DNA of 64,000 nucleotides from Phymatolithon calcareum. Taxonomy: Eukaryota; Rhodophyta; Florideophyceae; Hapalidiales. Under the pieces are notes generated by a model. That model was not told the DNA's origin. It did no database searches and saw only the letters and a program-made list of their open reading frames with translations. The translations under genes and the position numbers were made by a program. Below, in pieces: positions 12,490-24,318 of the stretch. The stretch is from positions 868,001-932,000 of the forward strand of contig OZ345375.1 in NCBI GenBank assembly GCA_977006965.1, given 5' to 3'. Within the stretch, counting starts at the first letter, position 1, and the number at the start of each line of letters is the position of its first letter.

Positions 12490-13868
12490 CAAGCCAAAGG
12501 AGCACTATGACCCACAAAATCTAGCCACATATGCTCCGGACAAAGACGCAGTAAGGCTCGTCATCGCCATAGGAACTCAACTGGACATGGATATGCATCA
12601 CGTCGGCATTTCATCAGCAAACCTGCGCGAGGACATTGACAGCCCCACACCCTTATACATGCGCATACCTCCTCCATTCTACTGCGGACGCGCAATACGA
12701 GCTATTGTAGGCCAGTTAATTAAGAACATATATGGCCTTCGACAAGCATCACGGGCATGCTCGGACGGCTTGCGAAAACACCTGCAATCCCTTGGATACA
12801 AAACAAACGGCATTGAAACTCAAGTTTATATTCTTCAGCGCGGAAATGAGGTCATTCTGATGCCCACAGTCACGGACGACTTCCTGATAGCGTCATCATC
12901 GTCATCTCTACTTAAAGAATGGAAACAGCATCTGAGAGCCAAATACACCATCCGCGACCTTGGGGCAGCCGAGAACATTATAGGATGGCGAATAACCCGA
13001 AACCGCAAACATCGGACAACAACCATCAGTCAGGCTGCTCTATCCATGCAAATTCTTGAAGAATTCCACATGACCGAATGTCATCCAGCCTCTACACCAT
13101 ACCTTTCCGGCGTCACACTTACCCATACACACTGACGATACCCCACTGGATACCAACCAGTTCCCATACGCCTCCTGTGTCGGTGCTCTGAGGTACCTCG
13201 CGGACTCAACAAGACCTGATCTTGCTCAGTTAATTCTATCTCTTGCACAAAGCCTCAATAGGCCAGCACGCAAACATTGGAATGCCGCAAAAGGCGTTCT
13301 CGGATACCTAAAGGGAACCATACATTTAGGAATCACATACAAACATGGAACTGGTGAGTTATCTACTGAAGCTGACGCTGACTACTACGCCAACTGCAAA
13401 TCAACACAAAAATCAGTTCATTCCCGCACTATATTCTTTAACGAAGCTCCGATTTCATAGGCATCTCGTACAATCAAAACAGTCTGTACAAGCACATGCG
13501 AAGCAGAATATATAGCCGCAGGGCACGCGGCAAAGCAAGTTCGATACATACATACATTGCTACGGTCCTTCTTCTCACCACAAACGAAACCGTCCGAGTT
13601 TCAATCCAAAATTTTCAAGGACGCCATCCCCCTATGGATAGATAACACTGCTGCAATACGCATCGCGACCGCCACAGCGCCGATCAAGCGCTCAAAATAC
13701 ATTGATGTGCAATACCACTTCATTCAAGAACTGGTACGGAACGGGACAATCCGTCCCTTCCACCACCCATCGAAAACACTGGCTGCCGACCTACTCACCA
13801 AGCAGCTTCCCGAAACGCGTTTTACTCAGCTCCGCAACCAGCTATCTATGAGTGTCAGCCCGTCATAA
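12490..13868 (+). pseudogene. Ty1/copia retrotransposon RT and RNase H remnant
   Basis: The plus strand encodes the C-terminal half of a copia-type Pol polyprotein. The RT part (about 12490-13135) has YAPDKDAVRLVIAI, KNIYGLRQASRA, TDDFLIAS at the place of Y-V-D-D, and YTIRDLGAAENIIGWRI. After a frameshift near 13130 comes the linker YASCVGALRYLADSTRPDLA. The copia RNase H follows with ADADYYANCKST, TCEAEYIAAGHA, WIDNTAAIRIA and KYIDVQYHFIQELV, ending ADLLTKQLPETRF and a stop at 13868. In-frame damage (a TAG near 13459) and loss of the first catalytic Asp (HHVGISSANL where the family has a D-V-x-x-A-F-L) show it is dead. Gag, protease and integrase are missing, so the 5' part is truncated. Confidence 0.85.
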
Positions 13869-13919
13869 TCAGCGGCGGCTATTGGATCACAGTCTTTGAC
13901 AATCAAAGACTCAACCAAC

Positions 13920-14120
13920 GAATTCACTGATGATGCCGAGCCGCACCCATTGGATCATACCTCCAATAGACAAGTATATATATAGGACAGCAACACTACG
14001 GGCACACAGTAAACTCGACAGTGGACTCCTATACTTTTCGAAAGGCCATACTTCAAAAAATATATCTTCAAGTAGCTGTAATGTTGCCGCATCGAGGACA
14101 TCAATAATCGCTCCTGACAC
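13920..14120 (+). other. Possible 3' flank or LTR start of the copia element
   Basis: The stretch after the RNase H stop contains a TATATATATAGG box at 13975-13986, as expected in a copia LTR promoter. No second copy of this sequence was seen upstream of 12490, so an LTR cannot be confirmed. Confidence 0.2.
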
Positions 14121-14139
14121 TAAACTAATAGTACGTTGA

Positions 14140-15170
14140 GTGTTAGTCAGTGTCTGTGATTAATCCGTTGGTTCCTCTTGGCAGAGTCGTTCACCATTCT
14201 GTGTTGCCAATTCTGTAGTTAGATTGCAAGCAGTCGTTATAGAGCTCCTGGGTGGACGCTGATAATGTCGTTCACCACACCACTACATCATTGCGTCTAC
14301 ACCGTGTCTAGACACCACGGTGATTTAAAGTTTAGAAGTGTTCGGATGAATGTCCGTTGCAGCAACTAAAACTCGTTCTTCTTCCAATATGCGGAGCACC
14401 TCCTACTATTTGTGCGGTGTATCTAGTTGTTGGAGTTTTTTTGAAAGAGTTGTTCTTTAGCTAATGGTGTTCATGTTGAAGTTGTTTGCTTGGTTCCCTC
14501 TGCTGGAGACGGTTATCTTGTTTAAGTAGTCTAACTACAGAGACTGTGCCGGTAGTGGTGCACTGTTGGTGAAATAATTAGGCTAGTATCGGTCATTGTC
14601 AGGTGGGTTCACTTGTTGAACAGAAAGTGAACATAGAGTGAAGGGTTAGTTATCGGACAACAAAGAGTGAACGACATGTGAACGTTTCTTTGTTCCATGC
14701 GGTAGTTTTGACGAAATCTTCATCGATTTACATTCGTCTTTGTACCCACAACTTGGTTGATCGGATTTGCGGCAGAGATGTGCGACCGAAAGTACGGTCG
14801 TAGTAGTGGAAGGATATGGTATGGAATTAGAAGTTGTGATTTAACAGCTTTCTCACCAGAATCGGTTTGGCATTTCCGCAATATATCTCAGCTTAAATAG
14901 TGCAGTTGAAGTTGGTCGATTGGATGTTGCCTTCGTAGTAGAAAATACTATTGTTAATTAGTTACAGGATCACGAGTTCTACAGCATGACTGAGCGCACT
15001 GGGCGGCATTGAAACTGTACATGCGACGCAAAGTCGTTCAGGCTTCAAACTCGATCGCGGCAGTGCTAATTGGCGCAGATAGTCTCCCGCAATACTCAAG
15101 TTTCTGAAAGAAGGAACGTGAGAGGGTGGCTACCGAAGTGCAGAATAGGCCAATTTAGCTATCATGACGC
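14140..15170. other. Intergenic stretch with nothing recognised
   Basis: No open frame with convincing composition and no repeat with a partner in the window was found here. Confidence 0.4.
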
Positions 15171-15176
15171 TATGAT

Positions 15177-15249
15177 AGTCGCGGGACGTAATGGAAAACG
15201 CGCCAGACTTCGGATCTGCAGATTGTGGGTTCGAGTCCCACCGAGGCGA
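15177..15249 (+). tRNA. tRNA-Arg(TCG)-like relic
   Basis: The sequence folds as a tRNA. The D arm is ACGT-AATGGAAA-ACGC. The anticodon arm is CCAGA-CTTCGGA-TCTGC with anticodon TCG. The T arm is perfect, GTGGG-TTCGAGT-CCCAC, with a good B box. The TAATGGA and GACTTCGGATC phrases match eukaryotic tRNA-Arg. The acceptor stem pairs at only five of seven positions, position 27-43 is C-C, and 10-25 is A-C. No T run that would stop RNA polymerase III lies within about 150 nt downstream. It is more likely a pseudogene or the head of an old SINE than a working gene. Confidence 0.5.
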
Positions 15250-15636
15250 ATTCAACTTCGCGCCATGAAGGAAAAAAGGCAGAGGAAAGTATGCGCGCTG
15301 TGGTCTGTTGCACCGTCAAGGCGTCACGTCCGTATTCTGATTGTAAATGCTGAAAGCGGTAACGTTTCTCTATCGAGCGCGCAAAAACCACTGAATTCAG
15401 AGCTTAGAAACAACTCATTTTCGAGGCGTGCACTCTCGATCGTTTCAGCACTCAGTGCAAATCAATGATAAATCAAGTGATTGTGAAGTTAGGCGAAGAA
15501 AACAGAGTTGCTCTCGCCGTTCATAGCATTCTAAACCGCACGGAATAAAGTGACAGATAGTGGGTAAGAAAAGACAAGTGGAAGAGAAGGCGGCATTACC
15601 ATTTCGTGGGAATGCTAGCCAACTTTACAATAAAAA

Positions 15637-18279
15637 TTAGTTCGATCTTTCCGCCTTGTCGGAAGATATTTGTGCAAGGTGGTCATCTTTGTTCCCCCCT
15701 TCTCTTGCTTTCTCTGGTTCAGCAAGTTTCGATTTTTCGCCATCGCTAACAGAAGCAGGAACAGAAGAAGCCTGGTCCAAATCAACATCGTCCCCACTTT
15801 TGACATCACGCGGCCTTACGTCTTTCTCAACATCTTTCGGCATTTCATTTCTTGACTTTGTTTTTTCCGCGCCATCAGCAGCTTTGTGTCGCTCGTCGGA
15901 AGTATGCTCCGGTTTGATTGTGTCCACAGCGGAGTGACACGCTGTTGTTTCGGTGACAGGTTTAGAAGCCAATTGTCGTTCATCTGAAGCAGGTTTAGAA
16001 TCGTCTTTTTCCAATCGCGTTTCAGTTGTCTTGTCAGAGCCCTGCGGAAAATCTGCATCAGCCGGCAGTGCAGGTTCCGAGGGTTTGCTCTGATCCGCCT
16101 TTTCCGAAGTATCATTTGGGGACTGCTTCGACTCAGGGGCAGCAACTTCGGTGATGCCGATACTGGAGGCTTCTTTTGAAACTTCATTCCATTCCTCGCG
16201 CTTGCCGCTTGCAAGAGGAGGTATTGTCGGAGCTTCATCATCCATCATGACATTCTCTGGCGATGGAGAGGCGCCTCGCAAACTTGATTCTGTCGTTCGT
16301 CCATCTGTTCTTTGACTCGACTTTGGTTCATGCGCAACGTCTGTTTTTTCAGGCACTGGACTATCGACGCCCTTATCTCTCGACGGTGACAACTTGTCTT
16401 CTGCAGTTCCAGAGTCATCCACATTAGATCCTTTCTCTTTGGATAAGTCTTGCGGTGGAGTCGTTTCGTCCAACTTGATGCCGTCGCTATCCATTCGTTC
16501 TCGACCGGCATCGCTTGTAGGTAACAGATTTTTTCGGTTCAGATGTTCCATTCTCTTACCGCCGGTCGAGCTGTCCACATTGGTTTCCAGCGCTTCCGAC
16601 CCAAGTGGAAAGAGTGATGGTCGTGACTCCACTCGTTCGTCAGAAGTGGCGGCTGTAGTAGACTTTCGATTTGCGACAAGGATGCTCGTATGATTTGTAC
16701 CAAATTGCGGTACGTGACTGCCATTAATCGAAATCACAGGCAAGTGCGGCGTATCATCTGCTGGACCAAACCGGTTCGACGCTGTGGAGCTCGGACCGAG
16801 CGTCGTTGATGTTCTTTGAACCTTCGATGCACTGCGCCGTGGAAAAGTGGCTTTGCGAACCTTCTTGCGAGCGACTCGTAATGAGCTAAGAAATTGATCA
16901 TCGTCCCCTTCATCATCACTGCCCTCGTATTCCACAATATGCTTTGCCCGCGTGCTCTTCTTACGCACATCGGGATCATCATTATCGCTGTCATAGTCAC
17001 GATTATGTACTCCCAATGGAGCCGTCCTCGGCACATCCATGAACGGAGCACTTGGCACGTGCGCCAAACTTCGGAGCTGCTCAAAAATTTTGGCTTTCGT
17101 CTTGTTCAGGAAAGCAGGCGTGTTGTGATCTTCCATATTTGACGTTGCAATGTGCAGTCGAAATTCAGGGCCGTAAAACTCGTAATTTTCATTAAATGGG
17201 AGTTCATCAGTGATATCCGCATTGAGAACCCTGGAAGTTTCATACGCCCAACAGCGAGCGACATTGCGAATAGTGTAACCACCACCGCCCACCAAGAGGA
17301 GAGGGACGTCATATTCACCGAAAAAGTCAACGCATTGTGAATGACCGGTGAGGCTAAGATTGAAACAGCCAAGACGGTCGCCGGACAAGGAATCAGCACC
17401 GCACTGCAAAACGACGGCACCCGGTTGATACATTTCCATGACCTTTCGCATGACCGGGACGAAAATTTCTCGATAGCTGTCGTCGGTGATTCCGTCTTTC
17501 AGCGGGAAATTAACAGAGTAGTTCTTCCCGCGACCAGTGCCAACGTCCGTTACATCTCCTGTCCCTGGAAAGTAATCTCCAAACTTGTGGAAACTGACCG
17601 TCATGACCCGATCTGTGGTGTAGAAGGCCTCTTCTACGCCGTCGCCATGATGAATGTCGATATCGACGTACAAAACGCGGGCGTGCAGCTTGAGAAGCTC
17701 CAAGATGGCTAAGACGCAATCATTGATGTAACAGAAACCGGATGCTTCGGCGCGCTTTGCGTGATGGAGACCACCTGCCCAGTTGATAACTGTGCTGCTT
17801 TCGCCGGAATTGAGACGAGCGGCGCCGGCGAGTGAACCACCAGCGGCAATTTGGCAATACTCCCAAAGGCCGTCAAAGACGGGACAGTCCTCTAGAATGT
17901 TGAAGCGCGCAAGGTTTGTAACCTGCTCCGTCATATTGTCCGGGGTCACAACTTTGAGGAAGTTGATGTATTCATCCGAATGGAAACGCGTCATTTCGCG
18001 TTCTGTTGCACGCGGCGAAGTCTAGGGAGAGCACAAAGCGCAAACCAAACGAGGGTATACAAAGGGTTGGTTAGTTCTAGTGAATAGGAAATTGCTGACG
18101 AGAAATGCGGGAGAGAAACTTACGAGAATGTCCATTCTTTCGAAGAGATTATAGGCCACAAGAAGGTTGTGGGTCATGCGCATGCGATGCGGTTTCATGG
18201 GATGACCCTGCGCATAATAGAAGTTGCCAACATCGGCATCGTAAAAGTAGCCGACCCTGCGTCTGGTTGAGAACGGCAT
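15637..18279 (-). CDS. Class I histone deacetylase (HDAC1/2/Rpd3 type), two exons
   Basis: The enzyme removes acetyl groups from histone lysines, using zinc, in nuclear co-repressor complexes. Exon 1 is 18279-18124 (52 codons) and exon 2 is 18021-15637. The 102-nt intron starts GTAAGT, has a CTAAC branch-like site, and ends CTAG, in phase 0. The join restores the family sequence (ERMDIL then [10 protein letters not shown]). The spliced protein is 846 residues. The catalytic domain covers about residues 7-380: His-His at 138/139, zinc ligands Asp164 and His166 in DIDIHHGDG, Asp252 in CGADSLSGD, and the catalytic Tyr291 in [11 protein letters not shown]-terminal tail of more than 400 Ser/Glu/Lys-rich residues is much longer than in animal HDAC1/2 (about 480-490 residues in total). 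The domain itself is very well conserved. Confidence 0.97.
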
Positions 18280-19276
18280 GGCGCCGGGGAGACGAACCGG
18301 TTTAACGTAAAGTGCGGAGGAGGGTGTATGCCGAGAGTACGGGGTGCCGGTGTTATGGCAGATAAAAAACCGAATTATTGGCGAGCACGAAGCAGATCAT
18401 TGGCATGGAGCCAGAGGTTGTGAAAAGAACAATTGGGAGAGGTACAAAGGGGACGGAGTACAGTACAAGCGTTGGATGCCGGCAAAATTTCTTCACTTCG
18501 CCTATACACGTTGCAAATTATCAACGTGTTCTCCACTTTTGTAATTCATTACTGTAAGCAGGACCCGAGTCACACGTGTGAGGGGTGCATCATTTTCATA
18601 CGCTTCCGAGAGAATGTGGGGTAACCATTTCGAAGAAGTTCTCGACGTCCTCGTGTTCAGACTCTTCAGAGACCTACCGTAGTAGATTGGAAGGAAAATC
18701 CAAGAAGATCTGTTCTTCTAGTTCATTACGCAGACGAAAGCACACGCAGCTGACGCGGTCTTGCATGCATGTTTTTTATTGCTGAAGGCCCCGACAAGAA
18801 GTCAACACGCAAAAACTTGAGTTGCAGCTCACCACAACTCCGCACAAATTACGGTTTATCATGTAAGACCAAGCATAAGACGAGCGCTTTTAGGCGGCAA
18901 GTAGAATTTGAGGAACCATTGCTCATGCTTTCGTATGACTGGTTTTTTATACGGTAAACATACAAGATCAAAATGCGCTCAAAAGCGCTCCCCACTGTGC
19001 GTTTGATTCAAAACGAACACGTGGCGCAAAAAGTTGGTGCCAATTCCGAGGATGAGTCCAAGTCAGTTGCCGAGTAACATGTCCAGCGGGTTACGAGCCT
19101 TGTCTACATTTAATACACTATCGGGTTTAGCTTGTGTAGAACTGTTGTGATCAGCCTCCAGAGCTCAAAGTCGCAGAGGAGAATTGACGCTACGGGAAGC
19201 AGTCGAAGACCTGCTGCGTACTTAGTTGGACCAGTACCCATGTTGTATCCGAAAATATGACCTTTAATTTGAGAGC
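18280..19276. other. HDAC upstream region and intergenic DNA
   Basis: The first few hundred bases should hold the HDAC promoter, but no clear TATA box or known site was seen. Further right there is nothing recognisable up to the MITE. Confidence 0.4.
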
Positions 19277-19284
19277 GTGTCGTG

Positions 19285-19544
19285 CAGGGGAAGCACCAAT
19301 TTTTAAATTGCTGGTAATTGTGCAAACATATGCAATTACATTGTTGTCTACTTGTGGACTTGATCATTATTATCAAGTCCACAATTAGACAACAATTTCG
19401 TAAAACACAACTCTATTACCACATGTCCAGTTGGACACGTGACAAATCTACTGTACAGTACATGCAATCATGATTGCAATAATCAATTTTTGATCATGCC
19501 ACTAAAGTCAACTCAAAAGTGCAATCAAATTGGTGCCTCCCCTT
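19285..19544. mobile_element. hAT-type MITE, 260 bp, with 8-bp target-site duplication
   Basis: The element starts CAGGGGAAGCACCAATTT and ends with the inverted counterpart AAATTGGTGCCTCCCCTT. The flanks GTGTCGTG (19277-19284) and GTATCGTG (19545-19552) match at seven of eight bases. Eight-bp duplications and CAGGG-type ends are the hallmark of hAT transposons. Its centre is a near-perfect hairpin (19341-19365 against 19371-19395), and the right half holds further small palindromes (for example TGCAATCATGATTGCA). It codes for nothing and would need a transposase in trans. Confidence 0.7.
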
Positions 19545-19552
19545 GTATCGTG

Positions 19553-21490
19553 GCGTTTTACGCCGACTAGGGCTCCCCGTCTCCTGATTGCATTGCTCCG
19601 CTATACTTAAATTGTGGTGAATTTATCAGTTCTTCGTCTCCGATGCGTACGTCCTCGACTTCCTTCAATGTTGCGTTTCTTAGCCTATTTCACGAGCTCA
19701 TCAGCGACAGATCCGGTTTGCGAGGCGGTCATCAGTCAACTGCTTCCCGCGGTTCCTCATCGCTCGTTTTTGAGCTGTAGGGCTTCCCTGGGCTCGATGT
19801 CAATTTCCAGGTAGGCGATAGGGAAACTAAAAGCTTCCCCTTGTGCCTCTGATATAATATGGTAGACGTTCTTTGTGGGACGTCTCGCCGCCTTGGGAAA
19901 GACGTGATCCGGGCCTATGCCGATTTTTCTCCTCGTACCTTGACCCTTATGTCCAAGATAGCACATTCATGAAAAGCGTAAAAGTGAGTCTAGCGTGATA
20001 TGAATGCCAGTACCCCATAGTGTCTGAATCAAGGTTTGACATCTGTGGGAAGCGGAAACACTATTTCTACAATGGCAGGAAGGAAAACCTTCTGCATCAA
20101 TGTAAATGTCCCCCAATCTCCTGATTCCATTCAATGTCACATCAGTAGGGCGGTCGAATCTTTAAATATACCCGAAACGGCAGAACAATACACTGTACTA
20201 AAATATATCATTGTGATCAATTTAAAAGGACATGGTGGCTCTGATAAAGCTTTTTGAATTCAAATGCGTATTTTCTATGATGTGCTGTAAGACTGAGGAT
20301 ACATATCGCAGTTCTCGACTAAGACTTAGAAGACAATAAGGCTTGTGCTTCACATGGGCCTTTCTCCTACTAAGGATGAAGAGAACCTGGCAGAGTCTAA
20401 AATTTATCCTCCAGCAGTGCTCAAGAAGCAGAAATAAACTTTTACGAATAACATTGTCGCTTTGAATCGAATACGAAGAAAACGAATCCTGGTCAAAAGA
20501 ACTAAGTAAACGCGTTTAAGCTCACCTCGATGCCCCACATTCAGTGCCACAAGAAAATGATTAGAGTTTGGGCTTTCGTAATTTCCCTACGTTATGTGCA
20601 TCACTTCGTCATAAAAACAAACTAGAAGTGTTCTAAGAGTGAGAACGACTATGAGGAGGAGTGCAACGTAATTTCTAAACGTTGCAGACAGCAGATCTAA
20701 TGAGGTCCTCGTTTTTCACGCGTGGAGCGCAAATGACATGTTCTGAGCCGTGAACACTATTCCAAAATGTCTTAGTTTGTATCGCAGCTTAAACGAGAGT
20801 GCAAACCGGATGCATTAGGGGAAAGATATTTGTGGGGAAGCTGACTCGACAGTAAAGTTGATCGCAGAAAAGGGTCGAGGCTCCCACCTGCAGCTGAGGT
20901 GCAAAATCTGCATTGCTGTGATCTGACATTACAGTACGACGACAGCGTCGAAACTCAAAGAGCTCATTTAGCTCCACATCGCACGGTTCCTCGCGAGTGG
21001 CAATCATGGGAAATGTGCGAGAATGTTTCGTGTTCTGCGAATTTCTCCATTGAAAAAGTCCACTCCATTGTCAACCAAAGTTGGTGTAATTTTGACGAAT
21101 GGGACGATGCCACCGCGGCATCACGTGGTCGCGGAAACCAGCAGCAATCTCTCACAAGACGTACTGATGTCCGACGACAACTATGTGCACAGTTCATGCG
21201 AAATCCGTCATTTGCGTACGCGCCACTTCTCCCTGACTAAGCAAGCAATCGCATGTCAGAAGAAACAACTCAATGAAGGCCGCAAGTGTCGCGTGTGAGC
21301 CGCAAGCTGGCCGGCCTGTATCGATTTATTTTTAAGGCTGCGTCTCTAATGACTTGTTGGTGCCGATGCAACTCAACGGCTACATTCAGGTAGCGGTCAC
21401 ATATCTGCAATTCGGCACGGACAGAAACGAAAGCGTCCCCTTGCGGATAGCGCTTTGGAGTGCACTCCCCAAGCGTCGACGTCAATTGGT
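19553..21490. other. Intergenic stretch upstream of the first bZIP gene
   Basis: Open frames of 60-110 codons occur on both strands (for example 20036-20257 plus and 20899-21240 plus), but none has a recognisable motif or a clear composition signal. The last 100-200 bases should contain the bZIP promoter. No specific site was identified. Confidence 0.35.
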
Positions 21491-22023
21491 ATGGACGAAG
21501 ACGAAATCACACCGGTTCCAAAGCGCGAAAAACAAGGGGACGAAATGAATAAGGAGGAGCTGCCGATGTCCGTGCGCGGTGCTCCTGAACATATGAAGGC
21601 CGCCATTCGAAAGAAGCAAAACTCTGAGGTGCGTATTATCGCAAGCCTGTTTATACGTCGAGTCTGTAGAATTCCGAACAGTGCTAACACCAATCCTGAC
21701 TCTTGGTACAGTCGGCAAAGCGGAGCAGGAGGAGACGCAAGGAAGGGTATCGTAAATTATTTGAAAGGTTTCATGAACAAACACAGCAGATTGCAGCGCT
21801 TGAGGAGCGCGTCTCAACGTTGGTTTCGCTGTTGCGAGAGGCCGGTGTGTCGCTACCGCCGAACTTGGAAGGATCTTTGGTGCAGAATGTCGATGCTGCA
21901 CGAGCTGCCGTCCGTGAGACGGCGGGTGGTTCGGCCGCTCATGGCGCGGCGGATGAATCTCCGGACGATGAGGAGCTTTTCATGGAGATGATGCGTATTC
22001 TTGAGGGCGATGATGATGAATAG
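21491..22023 (+). CDS. bZIP transcription factor with one 83-nt intron
   Basis: This would be a sequence-specific DNA-binding dimer in the nucleus. Exon 1 is 21491-21628, from the first ATG, and exon 2 is 21712-22023. The intron (GTGCGT to ACAG, with GCTAAC inside) lies in phase 0 in the middle of the basic region. The 149-residue protein has the motif SVRGAPEHMKAAIRKKQN, then the basic region NSESAKRSRRRRK with the invariant Asn and Arg (N-x7-R), then a short leucine zipper (about residues 60-90). The acidic tail ends DDEELFMEMMRILEGDDDE. The same front motif, basic region, intron position and tail recur in the genes at 32.0-32.7 and 34.0-34.7 kb, and without the intron at 50.1 kb. Targets are unknown. 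Confidence 0.9.
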
Positions 22024-22139
22024 GTGTTCGGTCTCACTAGTTTTTTACGGGGAAAGTAGCGTCGGTGTAGATTGTCTTGAATTGTGGATGTGATCGATTG
22101 TAATAAGTTTTGGATAAGACGCAAGCGAAAGCTACATAG

Positions 22140-22310
22140 GAGTCTGTCAGTTTTTCCTGTCCTGTAATGCACGCACCCGCGCGCGGCACAGGATCCCTTC
22201 GGTTGCTGAGAAGGGAACTGTCGCGAAAGGAGCGTGCAGGAAGCGGAGAAGGCACTCAGGAAGTAATAAGTTTTTCCCCCGAACAATGCGTCAGACCAAC
22301 GCCAGAAACA
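22140..22310. repeat. Dispersed repeat, partner at 53.4-53.6 kb
   Basis: This block of roughly 150 bp matches 53410-53570 in the same orientation with scattered changes. Both contain a TGTAAT-CACGCA, GCGCG-GCACAGGATC, GTGC-GGA-GC-GAGAAGGCACTC order. It may be an old SINE or the end of a transposon. Coding potential is not convincing. Confidence 0.5.
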
Positions 22311-23960
22311 ATCTTTTGTGACGTACCTGGACGAGACTTAAAAGCCGAAGTCAAACTCCCTAACGATAGGATAGCATGGAAGAAACTTAGGCCCTCAAAT
22401 CGCTGCTAGCCCCACAAGTGGAAAAGGAAAAATGAATAAAAGGAGTCTGCTAGCAGGTTATATCAAGGATTCCAGTCAAAGAGCATGTTTTCACGAAAGG
22501 TTGAAACCATATTCTGGAATTACATTGCATTTTTCGTCGAAGTGAAGCAGTTGGGTCCGGATGTCGATGGACGGACTCTTTGATAAATCACACCCTCCTG
22601 CCATGTCCGCGTCCTCCTGAATATCTTCAAGATTTTCCTTCATTTCTCCGGAAGGCCCTCGCGAATTGCGTTCAGAGTTCCAGCTCGAGCTCAAAGTAGC
22701 TGCTTGGATCTTTCCTGTATCATACGGGAAAGATCCAAGCAGATCATGATGATCTCGTAAGCATGAGCCTTGTCGTGATGTGATGCAAGCGCTACACGAA
22801 ACGGAACAGTTATGTGTTCCGAGCGCCGGCAATTACTTCCTCTCAACCATGTGGATTGCATTGAACACATGCTTATCTCGAGCTCCGAAATTGGGAGTAC
22901 ACGAAACCTATATTGTGTCGTGTACAGTGTTGAGCCCTAATCGAGCATTGCTATTGCCTGGAACCCTAATAAGATTACCCAGGCAATAATGTCCCGGTAA
23001 ATGTACTATTGTAGAGTACGTTCCGAGTGGGTAGAAATTAGTACTTAAGGCAGAGAAGCGTCGCCTTGTTCAATAAACTGGCAAGAATCCGATTGAACAC
23101 GACCTTCCTGATTATGACTACAACAAACCTGACTACCTGTAGCGTGTAAGAGGTTATTTCAAAGTGCGATGTGGGCCTTTTACTGGTATCTGAGGCTCCG
23201 TAGCTGCTTATTTTAAATCTACTAGGTCGTAAGTCAAACAAGTTATACAAGTGCGAATAGTCAAAACCAACGACGTAAGGTCCTTGCCAATACCGCCAGA
23301 GTCGGCTTGCAACAGTAGCTTCCGAGTGGTGATGCTGAACTTGGCATGGATGCCCACTGCCCCTGAACAGCGTCTTCCTAAATGCTCTTTTCTTCTACAG
23401 TTAGACACCTAATATCATCCAACTCGTGCACGATCTCACATGCATATCATGTGGTCAAACTTCCGCTGACGGAAGACCCCGATCGATTAGAACGCCGCTG
23501 TCCGTCACGTGAGTGAGTGATTTTCTTTCAGAATTCTCTTGCTCTCTTTGGAAAATTGACACTTTATCCATTCCCTTCTAGGGAAGTCGTCTCGACAAGG
23601 GGAGGTCCGCTTCAGAAGATCCCATTGGCAGAAGGAGTTTTCCGAACGTTGCCTCTGACGCAATGTAGTTACACCACATCGAGTTCTAAGAAGTCTCACA
23701 GAATCTGTGCAGAATCGTTCCGCCGGGGATTTCATTTGAGTTCCTAGGTAGAGCAGACCGAGAGGCGATGAGATACTCCTGAACCGCTCGTGTCCATGCG
23801 AAAATATCTGCCATTCTGATATTGATATGGCCCAGAGTCCGTGATGGACATGTGCAGTCTGGACACCTGTTCATCTCACAGCACCTTATCCTCCAGTCGT
23901 CCCTTGCTCGGAGCGAGAGAAATAAGGATGTCGTGCATCCTTGCCTCCGTTCGCGATTAT
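22311..23960. other. Intergenic stretch with a long hairpin and a coding-like scrap
   Basis: A minus-strand frame at 22832-22491 has one protein-like part (EMKENLEDIQEDADMAGG) but no family I know. A hairpin with 21-nt arms lies at 22700-22742, and a weaker one (9-nt arms) at 22953-22987. A 20-bp phrase at 22377-22396 recurs exactly at 36495-36514. Nothing else was recognised. Confidence 0.35.
22700..22742. repeat. Near-perfect hairpin, 21-nt arms, 1-nt centre
   Basis: CTGCTTGGATCTTTCC at 22700-22715 pairs with GGAAAGATCCAAGCAG at 22727-22742. The inner part GTAT-C-ATAC also pairs, leaving one T/G mismatch. It sits inside the minus-strand coding-like scrap. Confidence 0.85.
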
Positions 23961-24318
23961 TTCTTTATTTCTTTCTTTATTGCGGAAAGGTCGCTCACAC
24001 GGAAAGTGAGTACTTATAGCTGTTCTTTAACAGATGCTCATTTTTCAAAAATTTTAGTATGGCTATGAGTCTCTTACGGCATAGCTCTTCTATGGTTTTT
24101 GTACCCGCTCTTCCAATAAGCTTGCGTCTGGAGACGGAACATCCACCACATCTTAAAATCAGGTGCTTGGCAGTTTCCTTGCAACCAGAGTTACATGTTT
24201 TGCACATTGGGTCGTACGACAATCTGTCTCCATGTCGAAACACGGTCACCATGGAGGTACAGTCTCCAATCCGTTGGTGTAAGATCACCTCTGCCCATCT
24301 TGCGTGAATAGAGCTCAT
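23961..24318 (-). mobile_element. RNase H LINE family, 3' end fragment (copy 1)
   Basis: Minus-strand reading from 24318 gives ARWAEVILHQRIGD, then a C-x2-C-x9-H-x4-C zinc finger (CKTCNSGCKETAKHLILRC), then RRKLIGRAGTKTIEELC and a stop near 23995. Next come CGCAATAAAG and an (AAAG)-like tail at 23961-23982. The same order recurs in copies at 28.8, 33.6, 36.2, 39.3 and 49.4 kb. The fragment lacks RT and RNase H, so it is strongly 5' truncated, which is usual for LINE insertions. Confidence 0.75.

Noticed and set aside
15656-17142. Several plus-strand frames of 60-123 codons opposite HDAC
   Set aside because: They are the antisense shadow of a well-conserved coding exon.
21455-21991. A single long frame through the first bZIP gene (178 codons)
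   Set aside because: It starts at TTG and reads through the intron. GT-AG splicing from 21628 to 21712 restores the bZIP basic region, which the straight reading destroys.
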